Source of the DNA: a virus
DNA: 38,331 bases
Strand: one strand, 5' to 3'
IMG/VR virus record: IMGVR_UViG_3300042112_000753
Location: 1 to 38,331 of that record
The translations under genes were made by a program, and so were the position numbers. Shown piece by piece: positions 31,075 to 38,331 of the stretch; the first letter of the stretch is position 1; the number at the start of each line of letters is the position of its first letter. The notes under the pieces were generated by a model. It saw only the letters and a list, made by a program, of their open reading frames with translations. It did no database searches and was not told the DNA's origin.

Positions 31075-31160
31075 ATTATCATAGTTTTTACTGATATTGT
31101 ATCTCTTATATTTAGAAATTTTTTCTACCTGTTGTTTTTCGAATTTTTTTAAAGATTTTT

Positions 31161-31328
31161 TTACATATTATCAGTATTAATACTAGTTACAACCTTGGTT
31201 TCATCAATAGAAACAGATTGATTAGTTTTAATGTCCTTAATCTGTTGTGTTCGCACATTGTTAGATACACCATTATGATTACTATGGTTGGCGTTTTTGC
31301 CTAATAAATAGCCTATTTTTTGAGATTC
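31161..31328 (-). pseudogene. Decayed second copy of the membrane protein gene
   Basis: An open frame without start codon encodes IGYLLGKNANHSNHNG, then VSIDETKVVTSINTDNM and a stop. This matches residues SIDDTKYVVDIKTDNL of the intact neighbour (31313-31609), with about 70 percent base identity over that block by eye. It is in the -1 frame relative to the neighbour. After its stop the next open frame (-1 again) continues with KKSLKKFEKQQVEKIS, again like the neighbour (KKYDKLGDTKQSTEQIS). So it looks like a tandem partial duplication broken by frameshifts. Confidence 0.45.
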
Positions 31329-31609
31329 TTGAGTTTGTTTATGGACGAGGATATCTGTTCTGTGGATTGTTTAGTATCTCCCAATTTGTCATATTTTTTC
31401 TCTAAATTATCTGTTTTAATATCCACAACATATTTTGTATCATCAATAGATATGGTATTTTTTTCTTTTCTATTTTGTTGCTTAAAAAAAGATTCTGTAT
31501 TGTGTGTGGTTGTTGAAGAGAGTAAAATCTTGCCGCATAGTAAACCTAAAATAAAAGAGACAACATTTAAAATTAAAAGTATAAAAATAATAATGATACT
31601 ATTTGTCAT
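31313..31609 (-). CDS. Single-TM membrane protein
   Basis: 98 residues from the ATG at 31609 (MTNSIIIIFILLILNVVSFI), one strong transmembrane helix followed by a polar lysine-rich domain with ISIDDTKYVVDIKTDNLEKK and a helical tail. It overlaps the thioredoxin gene by 11 bases. No family is recognised. The polar part probably faces the cytoplasm or periplasm next to the exported thioredoxin; a partner role is possible. Confidence 0.6.
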   Translation of the reverse strand: MTNSIIIIFILLILNVVSFILGLLCGKILLSSTTTHNTESFFKQQNRKEKNTISIDDTKYVVDIKTDNLEKKYDKLGDTKQSTEQISSSINKLKNLKK

Positions 31610-31979
31610 CTTGAAACCATTTAATAAATTTTTCTTTTGTAGTATATCCACGCTGCCTTCTAACTTGAATGGTCTTTCTTAGGATACAATAGTCTGGAAT
31701 AAATTTGACATTATATTCTTTTGCTAGGGCTTGATTGGAATCAAGATTTAAATAACAAACTATTGTATCAGAAACCATACCTGGATTATCAGTAATGTCT
31801 TTTTTCATAATCTGACATTGTTTGCACCAATCTGCTGTAAATACTACTAGTATTTGTTTATTAGTATTTTCTGACAACGCTAAAGCATCTACCATATCAT
31901 ATACAAAAACGGGCGGTTCAACAGCATATGTTATGGACGATAGTAATAAAGCAAATATTGAGAATAGAATGAATTTCAT
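31599..31979 (-). CDS. Exported thioredoxin-fold protein
   Basis: 126 residues. A signal peptide (MKFILFSIFALLLSSITYA) precedes a small thioredoxin domain with LVVFTADWCKQCQIMKKDI (redox pair C52-x2-C55) and the cis-proline at 95 in VKFIPDYCIL. The short form resembles the periplasmic DUF255/thioredoxin-7 type, with two more cysteines at 75 and 98. It would act in the periplasm on disulfides, perhaps for the exported protease or a host envelope protein. It overlaps the RuvB gene by ATGA. Confidence 0.85.
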   Translation of the reverse strand: MKFILFSIFALLLSSITYAVEPPVFVYDMVDALALSENTNKQILVVFTADWCKQCQIMKKDITDNPGMVSDTIVCYLNLDSNQALAKEYNVKFIPDYCILRKTIQVRRQRGYTTKEKFIKWFQDDK

Positions 31980-32875
31980 TTTTTGTTTCCTATTACTCGA
32001 CCTTTCGGTGTTCTAATAACAAATTTTTCTCTAATTAAATATGGTTCTATACTATTTTCTATCGTTTCAATTGCGATTCCCGTCATAGAAGATATGCTTT
32101 TTAGCCCTAAAGGATTGCATCTGGATTTTTGTAACACATCCAAATATAGTCTATCATAAGCATCTAATCCTCTACTATCAATACCCTGACTGTTAAATAT
32201 TTCATCAATATCTGTCTTTTGATTCTCATAAAATGCCGTGTAATTTTTATACCACTGTAGTCTAGCATTTAGAATTCTTGGTGTGCCTTTGCTTCTTTTT
32301 GCTATTTCTAGTAGATCAGACTTGTCAATGATTAGTCCGAGTTTATTTGCGTTCAATCCGGCTAGTTCGGCTAACTCATCAGGGGTATAAAAAGAAAGAT
32401 GTTCTTTTATTGTGAAACGATCATAAAATGGCTGGCTTAGACTACCACCACTAGTTGTAGCACCAATAATAGTGAACATTGGTAGGTCAATAATTTCTGG
32501 TTTAGTATCCAGAGTAATATTAAGCGTAAAATCTTCCATTACTGGATATAAGAATTCTTCTACTATCTTAGGAAGCCTATGAATCTCATCTATAAATAGC
32601 ACAGACTTTGCCTCTATACCCATAAGATATGGTAGAATATTCTTGACACTTCTAATGTTTGCCGCGTTCACAGTGTATAGGTTGGTATCCAACTCACTGG
32701 CTATAGCACCCGCTATGGTTGTTTTACCAAGCCCCGGTGGCCCATCTATTAAAACATGGGGCATCACCCCCTGTGAGTTTAAACAGCCTCTCACCACGAT
32801 ACGGAGTCGTGATACAACATCTTGTTGGCCTATAACATCCTCAAAAGTTGTGGGTCGCATAATATTAGTTGCCAT
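31976..32875 (-). CDS. ruvB: RuvB-like Holliday junction branch-migration ATPase
   Basis: 299 residues, slightly shorter than cellular RuvB (about 335). Start MRPTTFEDVIGQQDVVSRL matches the RuvB opening (RPxxxxDxxGQ). Walker A GPPGLGKTT (45-53), Walker B LFIDEIHRLPKIVEEFLYP (93-111), sensor 1 IGATTSGG, arginine finger region PFYDRF (R153), and sensor 2 GTPRI (R200) are all present. The C-terminal winged helix reads LGLKSISSMTGIAIETIENS then IEPYLIREKF. It drives branch migration of recombination intermediates. There is no complete RuvA in the window; the upstream, overlapping gene carries a RuvA domain III-like module. Confidence 0.9.
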   Translation of the reverse strand: MATNIMRPTTFEDVIGQQDVVSRLRIVVRGCLNSQGVMPHVLIDGPPGLGKTTIAGAIASELDTNLYTVNAANIRSVKNILPYLMGIEAKSVLFIDEIHRLPKIVEEFLYPVMEDFTLNITLDTKPEIIDLPMFTIIGATTSGGSLSQPFYDRFTIKEHLSFYTPDELAELAGLNANKLGLIIDKSDLLEIAKRSKGTPRILNARLQWYKNYTAFYENQKTDIDEIFNSQGIDSRGLDAYDRLYLDVLQKSRCNPLGLKSISSMTGIAIETIENSIEPYLIREKFVIRTPKGRVIGNKK

Positions 32876-33270
32876 TAGTCGTTCCTCATTGATGCCAAAG
32901 TTTGTTTAACCAAAGACGCAAAATCATCATTAGGATTTTTCATATAAGAAGTCTGTATTAAATCGGTTGCTTCTGTGTTGGTAAATCCATAACCAACCAA
33001 TAATTTAACAGACTTGTCCAGTAGATCAACCGGAATTTTATGTATCTTTTTAGTGGTCTGTGGTTCGTATTTAAGTTTAAAGCCTTTTACTAGCCTAACG
33101 CCAAACACTTCACCACAGCAGCAGACTACTTTAAAATTTTTGGTAGATGCCTCATTTAAAGATAGCCAATGATCTTGAGCACATTTTTTACATCTATATT
33201 TCAGATGAATGTCGTACTCAATCGGTTTCTGGATTTTCAATAATTTTTTTGATGTCTTCTTTATGTTCAT
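32875..33270 (-). CDS. Zinc-ribbon protein with RuvA domain III-like C-terminus
   Basis: 131 residues. Residues 23-55 form a zinc ribbon with C27-x2-C30 and C50-C51-C52 (YRCKKCAQDHWL, VVCCCGEVF). A basic linker follows. Residues about 81-131 (VDLLDKSVKLLVGYGFTNTE, then ATDLIQTSY...FASLVKQTLASM) match the three-helix RuvA domain III (AVxxLxxLGYxxxEA...LIRxAL), which contacts and activates RuvB. The ATG of ruvB overlaps this gene's stop by one base. No OB-fold or HhH domains of RuvA are present. A plausible job is loading RuvB on DNA through the ribbon. The fusion and role are inference from motif likeness. Confidence 0.65.
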   Translation of the reverse strand: MNIKKTSKKLLKIQKPIEYDIHLKYRCKKCAQDHWLSLNEASTKNFKVVCCCGEVFGVRLVKGFKLKYEPQTTKKIHKIPVDLLDKSVKLLVGYGFTNTEATDLIQTSYMKNPNDDFASLVKQTLASMRND

Positions 33271-33646
33271 CTTTTATCCAAAAAACAAAGTCATTTGAAT
33301 CATTGTCATATGCTGATTCTACTAGACCCATGTTTGCCAAGTTATTTAAAATATTACTGACTAGTCTATCGTTTAGAAGTTCTAAAAATTTCATAAAATC
33401 TTTATCGCTTACTAAGTATTTATCTTGATCAAATGTAAAAATTGTTTTGGCTATAACAGCAGACTCATCATATGATAATGATTTGTCTAGTTCTTCTTTA
33501 TCTGATTGTTGAGTACAATTTATTAGACTATCAATAGGATCTTGATCAGAATCATCTACACTTTTACCAAAACTATTAAAGATTAATGCTCTAGAGGCAT
33601 TAATAAATTCTTCAAAATTATTTATTGCATACCATTGATTATTCAT
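33218..33646 (-). CDS. Conserved phage protein, winged-helix-like C-terminus
   Basis: 142 residues. The middle is acidic. The C-terminal part (FMKFLELLNDRLVSNILNNL, then ANMGLVESAYDNDSNDFVFW) has the helix-helix-wing pattern of a winged helix, a common DNA- or protein-binding fold. It overlaps the zinc-ribbon gene by 53 bases. Expression with ruvB suggests a link to recombination or replication, but function is unknown. Confidence 0.6.
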   Translation of the reverse strand: MNNQWYAINNFEEFINASRALIFNSFGKSVDDSDQDPIDSLINCTQQSDKEELDKSLSYDESAVIAKTIFTFDQDKYLVSDKDFMKFLELLNDRLVSNILNNLANMGLVESAYDNDSNDFVFWIKDEHKEDIKKIIENPETD

Positions 33647-33655
33647 TAATATTTT

Positions 33656-34063
33656 CTAATTTAGAATTTCATATAAAGACTTATAATACGATGGTTGTTT
33701 TACAAAATATGCGGCATGACTACTTAAATGATTAATATATTCTGATTGTAATTCATCATGGATAAAATATTTACTTTTCCATATTGGTTCACCATTATAA
33801 TTGGATCCCAAATACTGGAAGATTTTACCCTTACCAGCATCGGGATTCCAACTATTCACAGGAAACTTGTTAACAGGAAAAGCAGGAATATTTTGAATAT
33901 CAAAATCATTATTCATTACACTATTAATAAGATCAGATATCCAAGACGACAATGGACTATCCTGACCAACATCAAACTTAAAAAACCATTGGTATGGATT
34001 TAATGAAGGATGATCGTAATCATATTCATCATCATCATATTCATTGTCATAATCTTCGTGCAT
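33656..34063 (-). CDS. Hypothetical phage protein with acidic N-terminus
   Basis: 135 residues. The first 18 residues are almost only Asp, Glu and Tyr (MHEDYDNEYDDDEYDYDH), similar in composition to the tail of the rIIB-like protein. The rest contains NPYQWFFKFDVGQDSPLSSW, KGKIFQYLGSNYNGEP and IWKSKYFIHDE. The two genes are separated by the tRNA-like element. The family is not recognised. Confidence 0.55.
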   Translation of the reverse strand: MHEDYDNEYDDDEYDYDHPSLNPYQWFFKFDVGQDSPLSSWISDLINSVMNNDFDIQNIPAFPVNKFPVNSWNPDAGKGKIFQYLGSNYNGEPIWKSKYFIHDELQSEYINHLSSHAAYFVKQPSYYKSLYEILN

Positions 34064-34078
34064 TATTTATCCTTTAAA

Positions 34079-34166
34079 AACGTGGGAGGGAATCGAACCC
34101 TCTCACACAACATAGTTAGATGGGTAAAAACTAGAGGTTATGATCTTAGTCACCAGACTCCACTTT
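34079..34166 (-). tRNA. Degenerate tRNA-like element
   Basis: A clean T-arm is visible (GAGGG-TTCGATT-CCCTC) followed by CCACGTT. That pairs with AAAGTGG 88 bases upstream at six of seven positions, giving acceptor ends of a tRNA with a long variable arm. A 3-pair D-stem (TCT/AGA) can be drawn, but I cannot find an anticodon arm with a proper loop, and no CCA is encoded. So it is either a decayed tRNA or a tRNA-like RNA. Isotype not assigned. Confidence 0.4.
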
Positions 34167-34177
34167 CTTTTTTAGTA

Positions 34178-35035
34178 TCAATACTGATCGTCGTAATCTT
34201 CCTCGTCAGCATAATAATCTTCATCAACATCTTCTTCATCATCATTCCAACCCCAATCGTAATCATGATCATCTTCATCATCGGCATATTCATCCTCGCT
34301 AAAGGTGGCCGCGTAAAGAGGCTTGAGTAGTTCGCCTTGATACTCTCCAACAACTTCATATTGGCAAGTGCGAAGTTTCTCACAATTACAATCTGTCGGA
34401 ACGCTAACAACATCACGGGGATTAATCTTGACGATCACAATACGATCACCAGCATCGACACTACCATAACTCGCCACATAGTTCAATGCACCAGCATGAA
34501 GTCCATCAGAACATCCTCTGGCACGATCATCATCGACCTTGGCTCGTTGCATCTTAACTATTTGACCAACGCTATTATCAAATACGCCACGATACTTGTC
34601 CTTAAAATCATTCCTAACAGCCTTATAGGCAAGGAAAAAACCATCCTCAGTAATAGGTAAATGCTCATGTTCAAGGAAATCATAAAGTTCCTTTTGGCTT
34701 TGCATACTAGGATTGTCCATAAGATTATTCAGGAAATTAACAAGAGGCTGGAAAGGCAAGCCCTTGCTCATAAACTCCAGAATACGCTTACTGATACTAC
34801 CATGAACAACCTCGCCCTCATAGGTGACTTGGCCGTTCTTAATCTCCACAAGACCATCACTAAAACTAGCAACAGCCTTTTCCACATCCACAATATCCAA
34901 AAGTTCATCTGCTGTAGCAGTTGGTAGAATCTCTAGGATCGTCTTGTAATTAATATGATCTGGCAAGACCTGATAAGTCTTATTATTAAGCACCAGAGTC
35001 AGATTACCATCAACCCACATAAAAGGAACGCTCAT
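34178..35035 (-). CDS. rIIB-like protein
   Basis: 285 residues. The central block follows phage rIIB: LYDFLEHEHLPITEDGFFLA, YKAVRNDFKDKYRG.FDNSVG, then RGCSDGLHAGALNYVASYGS and VIVKINPRDVVSVPTDCNCE. The last 40 residues are a run of Asp, Glu and Tyr, which is extra compared with the core family. AGGAG lies 7 bases upstream. In T4, rIIA and rIIB act together at the membrane in lysis inhibition and exclusion by prophage Rex. It is in one transcript with the rIIA-like gene. Confidence 0.85.
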   Translation of the reverse strand: MSVPFMWVDGNLTLVLNNKTYQVLPDHINYKTILEILPTATADELLDIVDVEKAVASFSDGLVEIKNGQVTYEGEVVHGSISKRILEFMSKGLPFQPLVNFLNNLMDNPSMQSQKELYDFLEHEHLPITEDGFFLAYKAVRNDFKDKYRGVFDNSVGQIVKMQRAKVDDDRARGCSDGLHAGALNYVASYGSVDAGDRIVIVKINPRDVVSVPTDCNCEKLRTCQYEVVGEYQGELLKPLYAATFSEDEYADDEDDHDYDWGWNDDEEDVDEDYYADEEDYDDQY

Positions 35036-35060
35036 TGTAAACTCCTGTTTTCCTGTGAAA

Positions 35061-37739
35061 TTAACCGATTGTGCTACTCAATTGTTGTCTGAATGACTCC
35101 ACATCATCCAGTTTTTGAAACCAACTTTCTCTACCACCAGTATTGCCATAGTAATGATATCGACTACCATTACCCTCAACCTGTTTTAGAGGATTTGGGT
35201 TTTTGTTCAGACTTCTGATGTTGCCATCAACACTGACACTGGCAATAATATACTTGAGCATGGGGTTCTTGTCAAGTTCCACTTTCAAAGTATTTCTTAT
35301 CGTATCCATGCTGGGCATCTTGTACAAATCACCAGAATTACTCTTAATAATATCTGTATATTTTTCATATGCTTTGTTGTCAGTCTCAAGATGATACAAA
35401 CAAGCGAGCATATGTAGAATAGTATTATATGCGATATTCATGGTCTTAATCTCTTTACTATCAAGTCCATTGATTCCAATGTCGCTCAATAGTCTGGTAA
35501 TTAGACCATAATAATCTTTGGCAGAAAATCTACTCATATCAAAGTTATCTCGATGAATAGTATCCGCAAAAAACTCCATAACCATTAGACTATCTAGACA
35601 CTTGACCAATTCCTTGTTAGGAATATACTTTTCATATTCCAGACCAAAGATATTAAGAATATGATACAGAACAGTCTTGTCTGTTGAACCTCTTCCATAG
35701 TAATCTGAAGTGGTTCTATCTTCGCTAGACAATTCTTTCTTACAATTCTCCACCATAGTATTAAACTTAATCATGTCAGCAAACTTGTTCTTATTATAAT
35801 CCTTTAGACGCTCTTGCATCCAAGTATTAAAATCCACAAGGTTGTATCCTTCATTGACTAGTTTCTGTACAAAATTATGCTTGATAGCATAGATATTTGT
35901 ATCACCAAGAAAATCTGGAATTCTCTTGATATTGTCACCAGACAATTGCTTATAGATTTCAGTTACTGATGGAAAATTAGTTGTAGAAGCATATCGTAGA
36001 ATAGGAACATATACGATAGTGTCCTCTTCCAAAAAGTCATCCAGACGATCAGTTGTCATGCTTCTCATATACGGAGAAGAATTATAACCAATAGTCAAAG
36101 GACTGGTATTCTTTTGGTCACCAATAATCAAGAAAACATCTTGATCGCTGACACTACCCTTACTACCCTTACTTCCCTTATTCTTTGGTGTTGACTTAAT
36201 AAGATCACGATAGTCTGATATATTGAGTACATTATCCTCTCCAACATCAGACACTAGATCATCAAAACCCTTAGTAACATTTTTGTGATCTTCTGTGTCT
36301 ACCATAAGGTATACAAAACAATCATTTTGATTTGAATACTTTGTGGCAATCTTCTTTGCTGTTTCTACTGCTGCCATATCACAGTAGAAGAATTTCATTT
36401 CTCCACTCTTTCTTGTGGAATTCCAATATGCGGCTCCCTTACCAGTAAGAGTTTCGTGATGAATTCTATCTGTCAAATAAACCATACGACGAGAACGATA
36501 GCCCGCTGTACGATAATTAAAGACATACAGATTCTTACTCTTCTTAAACTTATACTCCAGATCAGAACCTGAACTAATATCATGTACCTTGCCATTACTA
36601 TCAGTCCATGAAGCACCAACGCCCCATCCACCAGCAAGGTCGTTCAACTGATAATAGGTAGTGATTGCTTCCACCTTAGTTTTAGCAGAGGCGATCTTTT
36701 CCGAAAACATATCCTTTAGTTCTGCAAAAATCTCCTGAGTCTTTCGACGAAGATTCTTGATTACATCTTTGGTATACTGCAAACCTTCTCGACTAACATC
36801 CATTTCAAGTTCGCCAATACCAAAATCCAACTCAAGATACAGACCATGATTAATTACTTCGCCAACAAAACTCTTCCAAGACGCAATATCCGCCTTGTTA
36901 AAAGCCCTATTCCAACGAGCAATATGGTCTGGAGTTTCAGCCTTCTCTTCACCGATCAGATTTTCTACCTGAACAGGATAGGCGATATTACCCATCAGAG
37001 CAATAACACCACTATTAATCTTGTGATGATGGTTCGGGAAAAGTCTAGTATCATTATTTAGGCGGCAGACCCTCCATCCTTCACCACTAATAACAATATT
37101 TTTATTGTCATAATCCTTAGTGAAATCCCAATGAACTCCACCAGTAATAATTGGCTTAATTCTAAAATAATGAAAAACCCTAATAGCCTTCTGACTAAAC
37201 TCTGTAAAGTCATATTGCTTAACAGCAAAACTAATCTCAAGACCATTAGGTTCGGATGTTTCGCACGAATGAATAAGGTTCAGAGTAGGAACACCAGCAT
37301 CATCAATAGCGGCAATATAAGTATATTGAGTGCCATTAAAATAAGAAGTGGTAGTAAAACTCTTGGTATAAGCAAACGGACTCTTAGAACCTAGACCAAG
37401 ACAACCAACAAAGTCATTACTATCATTCTTATTGGACGCACCGTAAGTTGTATACAGATGCTCCATATCTTTTTGACTAAGACCAGTGCCATAATCACGC
37501 ACGCTAAAATTAGGATCAGCAGCGGTTGGCAACTTTACAGAGAAAGGATTCTTATTGCCAGCACTAACATGACTATCATAAGCATTTGTGGCAAGTTCAC
37601 GAATAACTGCCATTACTTTGTCGGAATAAAGAGAATCCGACAAAATCTTAAACATTTTACTGGTTTGTGCAATAGTAAACTGATTCGCACTACTAATACC
37701 AGCACTATGAACTTCAACTGTGCGATCTGCCAACTTCAT
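35061..37739 (-). CDS. rIIA-like protein with GHKL ATPase domain
   Basis: 892 residues, larger than T4 rIIA (725). The N-terminal GHKL (Hsp90/histidine kinase/MutL) fold is clear: VIRELATNAYDSHVSA (E48, N52), FSVRDYGTGLSQKDMEHLYT (D82, G84, G86) and CLGLGSKSPFAYTKSF (G-rich lid). The remaining 500 residues are less conserved, with a glycine/serine-lysine run near residue 520 (NKGSKGSKGSVSD). GGAG lies 7 bases before the ATG. A strong sigma70-type promoter stands directly upstream, so it is probably among the earliest transcripts. Confidence 0.88.
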   Translation of the reverse strand: MKLADRTVEVHSAGISSANQFTIAQTSKMFKILSDSLYSDKVMAVIRELATNAYDSHVSAGNKNPFSVKLPTAADPNFSVRDYGTGLSQKDMEHLYTTYGASNKNDSNDFVGCLGLGSKSPFAYTKSFTTTSYFNGTQYTYIAAIDDAGVPTLNLIHSCETSEPNGLEISFAVKQYDFTEFSQKAIRVFHYFRIKPIITGGVHWDFTKDYDNKNIVISGEGWRVCRLNNDTRLFPNHHHKINSGVIALMGNIAYPVQVENLIGEEKAETPDHIARWNRAFNKADIASWKSFVGEVINHGLYLELDFGIGELEMDVSREGLQYTKDVIKNLRRKTQEIFAELKDMFSEKIASAKTKVEAITTYYQLNDLAGGWGVGASWTDSNGKVHDISSGSDLEYKFKKSKNLYVFNYRTAGYRSRRMVYLTDRIHHETLTGKGAAYWNSTRKSGEMKFFYCDMAAVETAKKIATKYSNQNDCFVYLMVDTEDHKNVTKGFDDLVSDVGEDNVLNISDYRDLIKSTPKNKGSKGSKGSVSDQDVFLIIGDQKNTSPLTIGYNSSPYMRSMTTDRLDDFLEEDTIVYVPILRYASTTNFPSVTEIYKQLSGDNIKRIPDFLGDTNIYAIKHNFVQKLVNEGYNLVDFNTWMQERLKDYNKNKFADMIKFNTMVENCKKELSSEDRTTSDYYGRGSTDKTVLYHILNIFGLEYEKYIPNKELVKCLDSLMVMEFFADTIHRDNFDMSRFSAKDYYGLITRLLSDIGINGLDSKEIKTMNIAYNTILHMLACLYHLETDNKAYEKYTDIIKSNSGDLYKMPSMDTIRNTLKVELDKNPMLKYIIASVSVDGNIRSLNKNPNPLKQVEGNGSRYHYYGNTGGRESWFQKLDDVESFRQQLSSTIG

Positions 37740-37780
37740 CTTTGTTCTCCAAAATTGTTATCGTTTCCTGTGATGTTCCA

Positions 37781-37809
37781 AGTATACCATCGGCAAGTCG
37801 GGTTGTCAA
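37781..37809 (-). promoter_or_regulatory. Near-consensus sigma70 promoter of the rII genes
   Basis: TTGACA (37809-37804), exactly 17 bases, TATACT (37786-37781). It lies 41 bases before the rIIA-like ATG. The -35 overlaps the end of the upstream membrane-protein gene. It should be used by host RNA polymerase at once after infection. Confidence 0.85.
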
Positions 37810-38075
37810 CCTTTAGTTGTTGTTGCGTGTAAAGTTTTTCCTATGCGGTTGTTTATAGATAATACGCCAAGTAAAATAGATAGAATTCCCATATATCTGA
37901 TTGCTGGTATTGGTAAACAAAAAAACCACAATCCTACGAACATGGTTAAAACAGATGCGACAACCACAAACCACGTTGGAATAGAACTAAAGCCGCTCAT
38001 CACGAAACACAGCGGCCCCGATATTAATACTACCAAAACAATAACAGATACCAATAAGGCTAAACTAATCATCAT
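37806..38075 (-). CDS. Small multi-TM membrane protein
   Basis: 89 residues with three hydrophobic segments (MMISLALLVSVIVLVVLISG, TWFVVVASVLTMFVGLWFF, and MGILSILLGVLSI) and a short basic tail. Two adjacent ATG codons (38075 and 38072) can serve as start. It overlaps the coiled-coil gene upstream by 11 bases. Function unknown; it could be an early superinfection-exclusion-like membrane protein, which is only a guess from size and place. Confidence 0.6.
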   Translation of the reverse strand: MMISLALLVSVIVLVVLISGPLCFVMSGFSSIPTWFVVVASVLTMFVGLWFFCLPIPAIRYMGILSILLGVLSINNRIGKTLHATTTKG

Positions 38076-38331
38076 TTAAGTCTTCATCCTCTAATGATTC
38101 TCTCCACTCTTCATTATCTGGAATCCATCCTTCATTAGAGTCATAATCTTCTTCCTGGTCGTCTAATTCTCCTATCTCAACACTTTCTTCGATAAAAAGA
38201 GTTATTGTCATTAACATTTTTAGAATAATATCTAGTTTACTTAAGATTGTACCCACCTCTTTTTTAAGAGACGTTAACTCTTTACCTAGATACGATACCT
38301 CCTTATTCAATTTAGTGTCTACTTGATAAAT
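38065..38331 (-). CDS. Partial acidic coiled-coil protein
   Basis: The frame is open to the window edge; the only internal start near the beginning is a TTG at 38310, so the true start is probably outside. Visible residues run from IYQVDTKLNKEVSYLGKELT through a heptad-like stretch (LKKEVGTILSKLDIILKMLM) to an acidic tail rich in Asp, Glu and Trp. No family is recognised. Confidence 0.5.
   Translation of the reverse strand: MYQVDTKLNKEVSYLGKELTSLKKEVGTILSKLDIILKMLMTITLFIEESVEIGELDDQEEDYDSNEGWIPDNEEWRESLEDEDLNDD

Noticed and set aside
31259-31268. GGTGTATC, near match to the late motif
   Set aside because: It lacks the final A, lies in the decayed gene copy and is nearly 200 bases from any start.
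34010-34330. Plus-strand hydrophobic frame opposite the rIIB-like gene end
   Set aside because: It is the reverse of Asp/Glu/Tyr-rich coding sequence, which reads as Ile/Val/Phe on the other strand.

Overview
This window looks like a stretch of a large, AT-rich tailed-phage (Caudoviricetes) genome. It carries rIIA- and rIIB-like genes, HxH-type tail fibres, a Mtd-N-type fibre protein, a phage-type sigma factor with a matching promoter motif, several homing-endonuclease genes and remnants, and tightly packed genes with ATGA or TAATG overlaps. Almost everything is on the minus strand, so transcription runs from high to low coordinates. The single convincing plus-strand gene is a 71-residue zinc-ribbon/HNH-like protein at 12072-12287. 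No terminase, portal, capsid or polymerase gene is present, so this is an internal piece. The host cannot be named from the sequence; the use of near-consensus sigma70 promoters points to a bacterium.

Layout in the direction of transcription. (1) 38331-34064: small membrane and acidic proteins, then rIIA-like and rIIB-like genes behind a near-consensus sigma70 promoter (TTGACA-17-TATACT), then a degenerate tRNA-like element. (2) 34063-27729: accessory genes. These include RuvB next to a zinc-ribbon protein ending in a RuvA domain III-like module, an exported thioredoxin, a membrane protein with a decayed second copy, a homing-endonuclease remnant, an actin/Hsp70-fold ATPase, an AlkB-like dioxygenase, an exported trypsin-like protease and three small early-type proteins. 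(3) 27675-17699: tail fibre and receptor-binding genes. Inside them lies a GC-rich island (about 24991-26690) with two tandemly duplicated, repeat-built adhesins, and beside it a trypsin-fold virion protease. (4) 17642-12282: a translationally coupled cassette of macro domain, FkbM methyltransferase, sugar epimerase, a glycosyltransferase-fucosyltransferase fusion, its shorter paralogue, a 45-residue peptide and a nucleoside deoxyribosyltransferase-like protein. (5) 12078-7915: GMP reductase, a GT4 glycosyltransferase, two HNH endonucleases and a DUF6321-type protein. (6) 7918-2233: ferritin-like, cysteine-rich and scaffold-like proteins, a sigma factor, small conserved proteins, a ClpP-like protease and a DeoC-fold protein. 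(7) 2180-1: a probable structural protein, a terminator, then small membrane proteins resembling a holin/lysis module.

Regulation. An octamer RGTGTATA, without an obvious -35 element, recurs upstream of at least eight minus-strand genes (structural genes, two HNH genes, the exported protease), usually abutting the stop codon of the preceding gene. Together with the gp55-like sigma gene at 4754-5416 this looks like a T4-style late-promoter system. One copy (8506-8513) lies in a stem-loop whose 3' arm takes in part of the ribosome-binding site of an HNH gene, the same logic as late-only expression of T4 I-TevI. The macro-domain gene has a 17-position hairpin over its ribosome-binding site.

The most novel-looking items are the zinc-ribbon/RuvA-domain-III adaptor paired with RuvB and no RuvA core, the duplicated GC-rich adhesins whose duplication captured the end of the upstream gene, the actin-like ATPase, and the DeoC-fold protein lacking the Schiff-base lysine. 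All functional statements come from reading motifs by eye; no database search was run.
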